DNA from: Gemmata massiliana
GTDB taxonomy: Bacteria; Planctomycetota; Planctomycetia; Gemmatales; Gemmataceae
NCBI GenBank assembly: GCA_000531095.1
Contig: HG799465.1
Coordinates: 1,037,915 to 1,101,914 of the forward strand
Direction of reading: 5' to 3'
Length of the DNA stretch: 64,000 nucleotides
Position 1 is the stretch's first letter, and every line of letters begins with the position of its first letter. Below, piece after piece: positions 35,112-44,048 of this stretch. The notes below the pieces were generated by a model. It made no database searches and was not told the origin of the DNA. It saw only the letters and a list, made by a program, of their open reading frames with translations. The position numbers and the translations under genes were made by a program.

Positions 35112-36431
35112 TTACTTCAAGTCTTCTTCCGATCCCGGCAAGATGGGGAACAGTGAAGTACCACCGGTGCTCGCCCCCACGCGCGGGAAGAACACGCGGA
35201 ACGTGGTGCCCTTTCCCGCAACGCTCTCGACGCGAATCAGCCCGCCCACGCGATCCACGACCTGGCGCACGATCGCCAACCCCAGCCCCGTGCCTTGCTT
35301 CTTGGTGGTGAAGAACGGCTCGAACATCCGGCGGCGCGTCTCGTCGTCGATGCCCCCTCCGGTGTCTGACACTTCGAGCAGCACAAAGCGGCCGAGGTAG
35401 CTGGGGTTCCCGGTCAACTTCACGGGCGCGAGGCGGATCTTGATCGTCCCGCCCTCGGGCATGGCCTCGCTCGCGTTGAGCGCGAGGTTCAACAACAGGC
35501 GCGTGAACTGGTCCTTTTCAACGAACACCTGACCGAGTTCGGCGGGCTGCGAGTACCGCAACTCGTGCCTGGAACCGACCGCCGCTTTGAGAACCGGTAA
35601 GAACTCGGCGGTGACGAGGCTCAGGTCGAGCACAGTCGGCGGTGCGACCTTCGGGCGCGCGAAATCCATCAGCCCCTTGGCGAGTGCGGCCCCTTGTTCC
35701 GCGGCCGTTACGATGTCTTGCGCCTGTTTCCGCGCGTCTTGCGGAATGTCGGTGCGCCGGCTAAGTAGCCCGCCGTACCCGAGAAACACCGACAACAGGT
35801 TGCGGAAGTCGTGTGCCACACCCGCCGCGAGTTGCTCCAGAGCCGCAGCCTTGTCTTGCGCCGCCGCGCGCTCGTCCTGTGTCAGGAACGCCGCGCGCAA
35901 TTCGCGCACCTCGGCCGACTGAATCCGGAGCGCGAGCAGATCGCTGATCGAACCAACGAAGTCACGGGCCTCGGTCGTCCACTCGCGCGGGCGCCCGACG
36001 TGTTCGTGGCACACCACGCCAGTTAGTTCACCGCCCAGGAAGATACCGGCATCGAGGATCGAGCCGATACCGAGCGGCTGAAGGTACTTTGCGGCAAGGT
36101 CGGCCGTCCACGGCTCGTTCCCGACGACCTCAACGGGAACGGCCTTACGAATTGAGAGCGAAGCGAAGTAGTTGGGGAAGTCCTCGACCCGCAGGATCGC
36201 TCCGGCCGAGTGCTCGTTCTTGCCCCGCTCGAACAGGTTCGCGCAACGCAGCGCGGTGCGGTCGTCGATGAACAGCCACACCCCGACGCGCTCGACCGTG
36301 AGCGCCCCCGCGGACAGTTCGCACGCCCGCCGGAACACGGCGTCGAGCGGTTCGCTCTGCGAGAGGCGGGCGAGTTCGAGGCGGGCGACTTCGGTGGCCC
36401 GACTCGGCTCCGGAATGAGCGGTGTCGTCAT
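35112..36431 (-). CDS. GAF-domain histidine kinase
   Basis: This 439-residue soluble kinase has an N-terminal GAF domain (about 25-165; ending FLGGELTGVVCHEHVGRPREW), a short coiled coil, and a kinase box LAAGVAHDFRNLLSVFLGYG (His near 207). The ATPase domain has NLALNASEAMPEGG (N-box), VSDTGGGIDDE (G1) and KKQGTGLGLAIVRQV (G2). There is no receiver domain and no adjacent response regulator. I use ATG 36431; GTG 36440 is an alternative. The AHDFxNLL box is typical of planctomycete and deltaproteobacterial kinases. Confidence 0.88.
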   Translation of the reverse strand: MTTPLIPEPSRATEVARLELARLSQSEPLDAVFRRACELSAGALTVERVGVWLFIDDRTALRCANLFERGKNEHSAGAILRVEDFPNYFASLSIRKAVPVEVVGNEPWTADLAAKYLQPLGIGSILDAGIFLGGELTGVVCHEHVGRPREWTTEARDFVGSISDLLALRIQSAEVRELRAAFLTQDERAAAQDKAAALEQLAAGVAHDFRNLLSVFLGYGGLLSRRTDIPQDARKQAQDIVTAAEQGAALAKGLMDFARPKVAPPTVLDLSLVTAEFLPVLKAAVGSRHELRYSQPAELGQVFVEKDQFTRLLLNLALNASEAMPEGGTIKIRLAPVKLTGNPSYLGRFVLLEVSDTGGGIDDETRRRMFEPFFTTKKQGTGLGLAIVRQVVDRVGGLIRVESVAGKGTTFRVFFPRVGASTGGTSLFPILPGSEEDLK

Positions 36432-36554
36432 TGGAGGCACGGTGCGTAATCAGCGTACAAACTGGTTTGTTACTGTACTTCACCCGGCAACAATCCGACA
36501 GTAATTTCTGTTCACATTCGGGGAGCGGTGGGACTAGCGCCCGTGAGACACACC

Positions 36555-38351
36555 CTAGCCCCACATCCCCACCGGCGCGGGCGTCGAGGAGAAATCGAAC
36601 GGCTGGTCCGTCAACTCCTCGTGGGCGCCGCGGTCGCGGAAGATGTGTAGCACCCGGACCCGCGACAGATCATCGAACTTCGGCTCCGGGTACAGGTCCG
36701 AGCGGAACGGGTTCCCCGGCTCGTACTCGTGGATCATCGCTTTCACTTTCGGGATGCCGCGGAAGTGCATCTCCTCCGCGCGCCGCTTCCCGCCGTGAAC
36801 GTCGTACAACTCGGTCAGCACGCGGAGCGCGCGCTCGAGGTTGCGGAACGTCACGCCGTCTTCCACGAAGATCATGTCCACTTGCGTGGCCCGCAGGACC
36901 GCGTGCGCGTGCTGGCGTGCGCGTGCCGGTAGCACGCGGTGGTACGCCGGTCCCACGAGGGGCGGGGCCTCTTCACTGGCCGAGTCCGCGTCCTCGCGCC
37001 CGACGCCCTCAACGAACCACCAGTGCGGCGCGAGCCAGAACCCGCCGCCCGCCGGCCCCTTGAACGCGCTCGCGCGCTTGAACAGTTTCTGCAACCCGCG
37101 GAACAACTGGCGCCGGACCTTGATCTCGTCGCGCCGGTCGAGGCGCTCCTTCACGGCCCGCAGTCCGAGGTCCGTGAGACACACTTTGAGCGGCCAGCGC
37201 GGGTTGAACTCCGTTGCTTCGGAGGCTTCCGGCCCGACGATCTCGATGCCCACCTGTCCCGCGGCACGCGGCGCCGGTGTCGCGCGCACGAACCAGGCCC
37301 ACCTCCGCGCGATCCGCACGGCTTGCCGGATCAACCCTTCGTCTGCACCTGAGACGTGGAGCGTGGGCGGCGTGCGCCGGGCCGGGTCGCTGCTTCGCGC
37401 GCTGATAAGTTTAACGCCCAACACGCCCATCACGCCGGGGAGGAGCCACGCGGTCACGGTACCGAGGAGGGCCGTGAGGGGCATGGCGTCGTCGTGGCGC
37501 GGCACGTCGAACAGGCGCCCGCCGCACGCGGTGAGGAGCACGTCGAACGCGAGCAACGCGGTCAGCCCCACGATCACCGCCAGCGCCCGGCGCAGCGGCA
37601 CCGCGAACACCGGCTGGTCGGTCGCCGAGCGCCACAATAGCGCGGCCCCGTCGGTGGTGCGCGGCAGGTACGCGAGCCACGCGACTACCGCCACGACGAG
37701 GCACAGGGCCAGCACCGGGGCCGGCGGGACGACCCACGCGATCGTCGCGACGAACACCGCGTACCCCACAATGGCCGCGAGTTCGGCCCCGCGCCGGTCC
37801 GTGTCGCCGACCCACTCCTTCAATCGCTTGTCGAGTACCGCGATCGGAACGAACACGCCCACGAACGTGACCGCGGCCAGCGCGCCCCAGAGGGCGATCA
37901 TGAACCCGAGATAAAGCGTGTAGGAGGAATAGAACCCGACGACGCGCCAACCCAACGGGAACGCGACCCACGCGCCGGCGGCGACAAGACCCCATCCGAA
38001 AAGTAGCGCGATGACCGCGAACACGACGGGTGGGGTGCGCCGCGGGAGCGGGGGGACGCCGCGCAGGTCGATGCCGTGATCGTAGCGGAGCCACGCCGCG
38101 GACCCGGTCAACTTGCGCCCGACACCCGCGAGCCGGACGACCCACGGGAGCGGCTCGCGCCGGTGCCGCGCGGCCACGAGCCCCCCGGCCCCAATGAGTG
38201 CAAACGCCCCCAGCGCGTCGTGGAGGTCGGACGTGGCGTAGCGCCCGGCAACTTCGAGCCCGACGAGGAACGCAACGACCGCGAGCGTGAACCACCACCC
38301 GCCCGGCAGCACCCGTCCGTTTCGTGGGAAAACTGAGGTGAGCAGCTTCAT
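36555..38351 (-). CDS. Large membrane protein of unknown function
   Basis: This 598-residue protein has about eight to ten hydrophobic segments in its first 330 residues (for example WWFTLAVVAFLVGLEVAG, FAVIALLFGWGLVAAGAWV, IVGYAVFVATIAWV). A cytoplasmic or periplasmic domain follows (about 350-598), rich in Arg/Glu and containing PHWWFVEGVGRED, RVLPARARQHAHAVLRA and GIPKVKAMIHEYEPGNPFRS. I do not recognise the domain. The ATG at 38351 immediately gives a plausible N-terminus. The stop is 124 bases upstream of the GAF kinase start on the same strand, so cotranscription is possible. Confidence 0.75.
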   Translation of the reverse strand: MKLLTSVFPRNGRVLPGGWWFTLAVVAFLVGLEVAGRYATSDLHDALGAFALIGAGGLVAARHRREPLPWVVRLAGVGRKLTGSAAWLRYDHGIDLRGVPPLPRRTPPVVFAVIALLFGWGLVAAGAWVAFPLGWRVVGFYSSYTLYLGFMIALWGALAAVTFVGVFVPIAVLDKRLKEWVGDTDRRGAELAAIVGYAVFVATIAWVVPPAPVLALCLVVAVVAWLAYLPRTTDGAALLWRSATDQPVFAVPLRRALAVIVGLTALLAFDVLLTACGGRLFDVPRHDDAMPLTALLGTVTAWLLPGVMGVLGVKLISARSSDPARRTPPTLHVSGADEGLIRQAVRIARRWAWFVRATPAPRAAGQVGIEIVGPEASEATEFNPRWPLKVCLTDLGLRAVKERLDRRDEIKVRRQLFRGLQKLFKRASAFKGPAGGGFWLAPHWWFVEGVGREDADSASEEAPPLVGPAYHRVLPARARQHAHAVLRATQVDMIFVEDGVTFRNLERALRVLTELYDVHGGKRRAEEMHFRGIPKVKAMIHEYEPGNPFRSDLYPEPKFDDLSRVRVLHIFRDRGAHEELTDQPFDFSSTPAPVGMWG

Positions 38352-38586
38352 GAAGTTATTTCACCACGCCACGGGGCGAGCGCCAACCGGTTCGCCCGAT
38401 CCGCGCGACCGGCCGGAGAGGCGCTAGCCATTCTAGCACTCCGGGCCGAACCGATTATGGGTGGAAAGTGGAAATGTCGGCGACCGGGTTCAGGTCGCGC
38501 CGCGGAACGCAGCCCGGGCGACTGACCTCACCGGGTGTATCACCGCGCGCGGCACCTCAGAACGGGCGCGTCGATTGAGATGTACC

Positions 38587-38639
38587 CGTTTCACGAGTAC
38601 CGGGCGCTCGATGCATCGGCGCCCGGTACTCGTGAAACG
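38587..38639. terminator. Long hairpin after the beta-helix protein gene
   Basis: Arms 38587-38607 and 38619-38639 are perfect over 21 bases. The 11-base loop contains the self-complementary cgatgcatcg. It lies 5 bases past the stop of the minus-strand beta-helix gene (38645), so it probably terminates it. Confidence 0.8.
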
Positions 38640-38644
38640 TTCAA

Positions 38645-40900
38645 TCACCCGATCCAAACGCCGCCGTTGACGGTCGCGTCCGGGTCAAAAGTAAAGAGGC
38701 TCGGCGGCGACCCGGTCAGGGGTAGGTTGCTCCCATTAAAGGTCGTCACCCGTTCCCCCGATGACGTAATAATGTCGAGCTTCCCGTCCCCGTTGACGTC
38801 GCGCACCGCTACCCGCGTACCGGGCGTCGCGCCCGAGGTCGAAGGCGGGGAGAAGTACCCGATCCGCGTGAGCGTGCCGCTCTGTACCAGGGGCTTACCC
38901 GAGTATACAAACACAAACGGCGTCACCCCCACGGTCGAACCGAGCACGAGATCGGCCGCGCCGTCGCCGTTGAGATCCCCGGCCGCCATGTGCAGCCCGC
39001 CGCCGAACGCCCCGGTCGTGGTGAACGACTTGAACGCGGAGACGGGCGTGGCACTCGGGGCGAGCGACGTCCCGAGGAACCCGGCCACCCGCGACCCGTC
39101 GGTGTACCACGCGGACACGATCAGTTCGGCCTTGCCGTCCCCGGTCATGTCCCCCAAGGCCACCGCGGTGCGGCCCTGGAAACCGGTGCCGGTCAGTGCC
39201 GCGAAGTCCGTCAACTTGGCGTAATCGCCCCCCCGGTACACGCGCACCCGCGCACCGCCCTCGTTCGATCCCAGAGCGATGTCGGCCTTCCCGTCGCCGT
39301 TCACGTCACCGACCGCGACCGACAGCAGACCCGTATACGTGGACGGGACGAGCGCCGGTGTGGGCACGACGGCCCCGGTCGCCCCGTTGAGAACGGCCAC
39401 GCGCGCCGCGGTGGTCCCGCTCCCGTTCGTCACCGCGACCACATCCGCGATCCCGTCGCCGGTCACGTCACCGACCGCGACCCGAACTTCGCCGGTGTAC
39501 GTGCTCCCGAACGGGGTCGCGGTGAACCGCACCGTGCGGTTCGCGTTGTACATCGTGACCTTGGCCACCGTTCCCCCGCTCGTCCCGACCGCGAACGATT
39601 GCCCGGTAACGGGCGGTGGTGGGGGAGGAGGCGGGGAAGATGGGGGCGGGCTGGTCGCGAGTTCGTCGTGTCCGATGTCCACGCCGTTACCGCTCGGCCG
39701 CGGCGTGCCTTCGGCGTCCGTCGGGGGGGCGCCGGTCGTAGTGCCCTTGTCGACTGCGGCGCTCGTCGGTTTGAGGTGGTAGTCACCGGTCGAGGGGCTC
39801 ACGAACAGCGAATTCGGGTCCGCCGTGGTGAACGAGTGCGCGTCCCGGCCGGTGGCGGTGCGCCACTGGGTTAGAGAGATCGCAGTGTTACCACCGTCAA
39901 CCGAGAACACATTCTCGGTGAGGTTGTAATCGCTCACGAACCCAGACAGGCTGTCCGCAGAAATCGAGATCGCCCCGCGGAACGAGTGGGCGCTATAGAG
40001 AATATTGTTCCGAACGGTGTTGGTCGTGCTCCCGTTCATGATGTTGAGCGCCCACCGCCCGGCCGACGCAACGAGAACAGTGTTGTTCTCCACCAGGTTC
40101 CTACTGGAACCCGCGGCACCGTCCTGCCGAAAAAGAGTGATACCGGCGGCGAGGGTGTTGTAGATCAGGTTGTTGCGGAACACCGAGTTCTGCACCCCGT
40201 CGGCGTTGATCGCCGACCCGCCCCCGGCCCCGTTGCTGTACAAGATGTTGTTCTCGACCAAGGCGTTCGAGATGATCCCGTCCCCGCCCTGGCTAACGTC
40301 CCCGTTCATGTGGATCCCGCACCCGCGATTCCCCCAGGACACGTTCCCGCGGATGACCGGGTTGTCGCCACTGTTGGACACGTAGATGCCGTGCTGCTGG
40401 GCCGAGCGCGACGTAACGTTGTTCTCGATCGTTAGGTTCTCGCTGAACCCGCTGAAGATGCCCCATACTGCGTTACTGTCGCAATTGTTGTTGCGAACAA
40501 TGACGTCGCGGTTCAGGACCGAGCGAATCCCCGCACGCCCCGCGCCGGTGACACTGAACCCCTGAATGGTGACGTAATCGGCCCCTTCGAGGTTGATCCC
40601 GTCTGCGGTCCTGGCGTTCCGACTCGTGATTTTCGCGCCGGCCTCACCGGTGAACGTGATCCGAGACGCGGCCGTGCCGTCGGTGCTCAGGTAGAACCCG
40701 GTGTAGCTCCCCGCCCGAACCGTCACGGTGTCCCCGGCCCGAACGACATCAGCTGCGTGCTGAATGGTCTTCCACGGGCTGGCCGCGGTTCCGGCGGCCG
40801 AATCCGATCCGGTGGTCGCGACGTAGTACGCGGCCGGAACGGCGCGTTCCTCGAGCCACTCCACCCCGAGACGGGTGGACAGACGAGCTTTCGTGCGCAA
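38645..40900 (-). CDS. Secreted right-handed beta-helix protein with FG-GAP repeats
   Basis: TTG 40900, with AGAAGAGG 7 bases upstream, gives a 751-residue protein beginning LRTKARLSTRLGVEWLEERAVPA, the N-terminal motif seen on many Gemmata exported proteins. Residues 25-395 form a parallel beta-helix (recurring NNxIxxN turns such as NLTIENNVTSRS and NSVFRNNLIYNT). A PPPSSPPPPPPPP linker leads to five FG-GAP-like calcium loops (GDVTGDGIADVV, GDVNGDGKADIA, GDMTGDGKAELI, GDLNGDGAADLV, RDVNGDGKLDII). Beta-helix domains bind or cleave polysaccharides; no catalytic triad can be assigned. Extracellular or surface attachment is likely. Confidence 0.85.
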   Translation of the reverse strand: MRTKARLSTRLGVEWLEERAVPAAYYVATTGSDSAAGTAASPWKTIQHAADVVRAGDTVTVRAGSYTGFYLSTDGTAASRITFTGEAGAKITSRNARTADGINLEGADYVTIQGFSVTGAGRAGIRSVLNRDVIVRNNNCDSNAVWGIFSGFSENLTIENNVTSRSAQQHGIYVSNSGDNPVIRGNVSWGNRGCGIHMNGDVSQGGDGIISNALVENNILYSNGAGGGSAINADGVQNSVFRNNLIYNTLAAGITLFRQDGAAGSSRNLVENNTVLVASAGRWALNIMNGSTTNTVRNNILYSAHSFRGAISISADSLSGFVSDYNLTENVFSVDGGNTAISLTQWRTATGRDAHSFTTADPNSLFVSPSTGDYHLKPTSAAVDKGTTTGAPPTDAEGTPRPSGNGVDIGHDELATSPPPSSPPPPPPPPVTGQSFAVGTSGGTVAKVTMYNANRTVRFTATPFGSTYTGEVRVAVGDVTGDGIADVVAVTNGSGTTAARVAVLNGATGAVVPTPALVPSTYTGLLSVAVGDVNGDGKADIALGSNEGGARVRVYRGGDYAKLTDFAALTGTGFQGRTAVALGDMTGDGKAELIVSAWYTDGSRVAGFLGTSLAPSATPVSAFKSFTTTGAFGGGLHMAAGDLNGDGAADLVLGSTVGVTPFVFVYSGKPLVQSGTLTRIGYFSPPSTSGATPGTRVAVRDVNGDGKLDIITSSGERVTTFNGSNLPLTGSPPSLFTFDPDATVNGGVWIG

Positions 40901-41096
40901 AAGCGAACCTCTTCTTTGGAGACAGAATAGGCGAACTTGACGGACGAACGCGGCGGCGAATCCCGGATGAGAAACGAAGGGGGCGTACCGCGGGCTGCGA
41001 GCCGAAGGAACTTTAGAGTGGGAACGGCCACGAATCAACGCGCAGCGCGCCACGAAGACAAGTTGCGCGCCGACAAGTCCGACAGCATGTAATGCT

Positions 41097-42353
41097 CTAA
41101 ATTTCCGAAAGTACCGAGCGTAACTCGCCGGCCAAAAAGACGGACCCGGTCACGCACACCAAATCACCCGCGGCCGTAGCGGAACGGGCCTCGCGCCACG
41201 CATCGAGAGCGGTCGCGTGGACGGTGAACGATGTGCCGGGAGCAACCGCCGCGAGGGTCGCGGCCAGTTTTTCCGGGGGCACGCACCGCGGGTTGTTGCC
41301 GTACTTCGTCAAGTAGAAGTGATTGAAGTACCCAGCCAGGGTGCGCAAAATATCCGCAAACTGTTTGTCAGACGAGACCGCGAACACCACGCGCTTCGTG
41401 GCGCTCTGCGGGAACGAGGCGCGCAGGGTGTTAACCAGAGCTTCGGCGCTCGGTACATTGTGCGCGGTGTCGAGAATAACGATGGGCCGCTCGCGAACCA
41501 CTTCGATGCGCGCAGGCCATTTCACGTTTGCGAGGCCGCGAGCCACGGCCCCGTCCGGGATGGGCATCCCGGTTTCACGCAGGCGCTCGACGACCGCGAG
41601 CGCGGTAGCCGCGTTCTGCACCTGGTGCGCGCCGAGGAGGTTGAGAGGGGGGAGCACATCGGTCGCCTCCACCTCCCACAGCGGCGCGCCCAATTCAGCG
41701 GCGACTTCGCGAATCACCGCGCGCGGACCGGGTTGCGACACACCGCTCACCGCTGGCACCCGGCGCTTGATGATCCCGGCCTTCTGGTACGCGATCGCTT
41801 CGAGCGTGTTACCGAGCTGGGCCGTATGATCGAACCCGATGTTCGTGATAACTGATACGAGAGGGTGGCACACGTTCGTACTGTCGAACCGCCCGCCCAG
41901 TCCGACCTCGAGAATCGCGATATCGACCCGCCGGCGCACGAAGTGCAAGAACCCGAGGGCGGTGCCGATCTCAAAAAACGTGGGCGAAGGGAGCGTCGTT
42001 TCTTCTTCCATCGCGCGCACGGCGGGCGCGACCTCTTCCATGCGGGCGATCATTTCCGCGTGCAAAATGGGTACGCCGTCCACCTGCATCCGCTCTTCGA
42101 CGTGTTCAAGGTGCGGCGACGTGAACAGTCCGACCCGGTACCCCGCCGCGCGCAGCACGGACGCGAGCATCGCGCACGTCGAGCCCTTCCCCTTCGTCCC
42201 GGTGACGTGAACCAGGCGCAGCCGGTCTTGCGGGTCACCCAGGCGCCGAAGAAGTGCGTGCATGCGCTCCAACTTGAGGTCGAGCGGCCCGGCCGACCGT
42301 ACCTCGTAGTTGATGCGCCCGTACCAGAATGAAATGGCCTCGTCGTAGGTCAT
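41097..42353 (-). CDS. folC: Folylpolyglutamate synthase / dihydrofolate synthase
   Basis: This 418-residue Mur-ligase-fold enzyme adds glutamate to (dihydro)folate using ATP. The P-loop is VTGTKGKGST (about 51-60). SPHLEHVEERMQVDG follows, then the conserved LEVGLGGRFDSTNV and TNIGFDHTAQLG. The C-terminal domain has ILDTAHNVPSAEAL. ATG 42353 is the natural start. Neighbours are unrelated to folate. Dihydropteroate specificity cannot be separated from polyglutamylation by sequence alone. Confidence 0.93.
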   Translation of the reverse strand: MTYDEAISFWYGRINYEVRSAGPLDLKLERMHALLRRLGDPQDRLRLVHVTGTKGKGSTCAMLASVLRAAGYRVGLFTSPHLEHVEERMQVDGVPILHAEMIARMEEVAPAVRAMEEETTLPSPTFFEIGTALGFLHFVRRRVDIAILEVGLGGRFDSTNVCHPLVSVITNIGFDHTAQLGNTLEAIAYQKAGIIKRRVPAVSGVSQPGPRAVIREVAAELGAPLWEVEATDVLPPLNLLGAHQVQNAATALAVVERLRETGMPIPDGAVARGLANVKWPARIEVVRERPIVILDTAHNVPSAEALVNTLRASFPQSATKRVVFAVSSDKQFADILRTLAGYFNHFYLTKYGNNPRCVPPEKLAATLAAVAPGTSFTVHATALDAWREARSATAAGDLVCVTGSVFLAGELRSVLSEI

Positions 42354-42506
42354 CCTGTTACCCCGATCCCGGCGCGGCAGAATGCCGAACCGGGTCGGGG
42401 ACAAGATAGGAACTTGGACGATAATCGGGGGCGATCTCTAGTCAAGCTTACCGATCAGCCTGTTTCGCGCTGGGTCAGGTACAGTGGTTGGTTAAGCCAG
42501 CCTCGT

Positions 42507-42944
42507 CTACCAGTCGGCCTTGCTCACCCTGCCGATCTCCCACCAGTAGAGGTCACCGTCGAAAGTGAAGTAATACCCTAGTTGGATGTGATCACCGTGG
42601 TCTTCGATGTCGATCCCCTCGGTTCGACTCGACGAAGCGGCTGTAACGCTGAAGGTGGTTTTGCCCACATACAGCCGCTCGCTTCCGTCTCGATCTCGAT
42701 GGAACTCGACTTCAAAGTCCGCGTTCTGATCGAGGGGACGTCTTTCGGATTTCCAGGAGCGCGACTCACCAATGGGTATGTCTTCGTAGTGCGGTTGCTG
42801 GTGCGTGTGTCCGGTCCAAATTGTATGCAGGTACCGGTCAGTTTGATTGTTCAGGTGCAGATACCGCCTAGTTCCCTGGATATCGACCCGACGAGCCTGC
42901 TTGGGCAGATCTTGCGGTGATTGTTGCTTTGCTTTGGTGTCCAT
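42507..42944 (-). CDS. Unknown 145-residue protein
   Basis: ATG 42944, with GGGAG about 8 bases upstream, opens MDTKAKQQSPQDLPKQ. The remainder is hydrophilic and probably beta-rich (GTRRYLHLNNQTDRYLHTIW, QLGYYFTFDGDLYWWEIGRV). I see no known motif, signal peptide or membrane helix. The base composition is a little lower in GC than its neighbours. It is not clearly operon-linked. Confidence 0.55.
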   Translation of the reverse strand: MDTKAKQQSPQDLPKQARRVDIQGTRRYLHLNNQTDRYLHTIWTGHTHQQPHYEDIPIGESRSWKSERRPLDQNADFEVEFHRDRDGSERLYVGKTTFSVTAASSSRTEGIDIEDHGDHIQLGYYFTFDGDLYWWEIGRVSKADW

Positions 42945-43186
42945 CTCGATCTCCCGCCGCAGGTTCGGTTTCAGTTGGGGTTCGTTGCGGCGCCAAGCGG
43001 CCCAACTTGCAATCAGCCGACCCGAATAGGTCTGGCTCCGCCCACTCAGACCGACTCGAGTCACTTGAATTTCTCGAAGTGTCTGCCGGTTTCGTTAGGC
43101 TGATGGAAAGTTATTCTCCTTCTCCCATTTGCACGAGCCCCTTAAACTAGGGAGTGTCATTCCTTTCACGGGCGCCCGAGTAAGTC

Positions 43187-44020
43187 ATGCCGTCTTCCGC
43201 ACTTCGGCTCCGCGACCTACGCTCCATCTACGAACTCGTTCACGAGTGCCGCGCCCTCGGCGACGAACCCGGCACGTGGCGCCGGCACTGGTTCGCGCGA
43301 CTCGGGGCGCTCACGGGCGCCGATATCATCGTCGGAGGGGAGTTCGCAGAGTGCCTGGGGCCGCGCCCCCGCGCCCTCGGCACGACCGAGTGGGGGTGGA
43401 CCAACGGGTTCGATCGAGGGGCGTGGATGCGGGCGCTCATCGAATTCGGTGAAGACCCGAGCTTTTCGGAAATGCTGGTCGCCTACTTTGCTCGCCTCCA
43501 GCGCGACGACGGCCTCTGCGCGAGTCGCACGGAACTGTTACAGGACGCAAACTGGTACCGGTCCCGGTACTATGAAGTGATCCACCTCGGAATCGGGGTC
43601 GACCACACTTTGCAGTGCTACCGGTCACTTCCCGGGGCGCCGACCGAGTTTAATTCTGTCACACTCGGGCGCGCGGCCGGAGAAAAGGACTTCACCGCGA
43701 GGCACAAGGCGCTCGTTCAGGAAGCTCATGCGGTGCTGGCGCCGCTCGTTGGCAACGCACTGGCTCGGTTCACGGAACCCTCGCCTTCTGACCTCGCACC
43801 GCGGGTCCGGGAGGTGCTCCGGTGTCTGTTGGAGGGTGACTCGGATAAGCAAATTGCAGCGCGACTGGGAATCAGCAAGTACACCGTTAATCAGTACGTC
43901 AAAGTGATTTTCAGCCATTTCGGAGTGGCGACACGGGCCGAATTGCTCGCCCGGTGGATTCGACGCGGGTGGGGCAACGGGTGCGCGTGGGTCAATGACA
44001 ACGGCCACGCACCAAAGTAG
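43187..44020 (+). CDS. LuxR-type transcriptional regulator
   Basis: This 277-residue regulator ends in a LuxR/GerE helix-turn-helix: REVLRCLLEGDSDKQIAARLGISKYTVNQYVKVIFSHFG (about 205-243). The N-terminal ~190 residues are a sensor-like region, with WYRSRYYEVIHLGIGVDH, that I cannot classify; there is no response-regulator receiver. The gene is convergent with the large ATPase gene and shares a terminator with it. Its target is unknown. Confidence 0.85.
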   Translation: MPSSALRLRDLRSIYELVHECRALGDEPGTWRRHWFARLGALTGADIIVGGEFAECLGPRPRALGTTEWGWTNGFDRGAWMRALIEFGEDPSFSEMLVAYFARLQRDDGLCASRTELLQDANWYRSRYYEVIHLGIGVDHTLQCYRSLPGAPTEFNSVTLGRAAGEKDFTARHKALVQEAHAVLAPLVGNALARFTEPSPSDLAPRVREVLRCLLEGDSDKQIAARLGISKYTVNQYVKVIFSHFGVATRAELLARWIRRGWGNGCAWVNDNGHAPK

Positions 44021-44031
44021 TGCGTGGCCGT
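44001..44031. terminator. Hairpin shared by the LuxR and ATPase genes
   Basis: A perfect 12-bp stem (44001-44012 with 44020-44031), loop of 7, overlaps the LuxR stop codon and sits 17 bases from the end of the convergent ATPase gene. Confidence 0.8.
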
Positions 44032-44048
44032 CGTTTCATCACCGGGTC

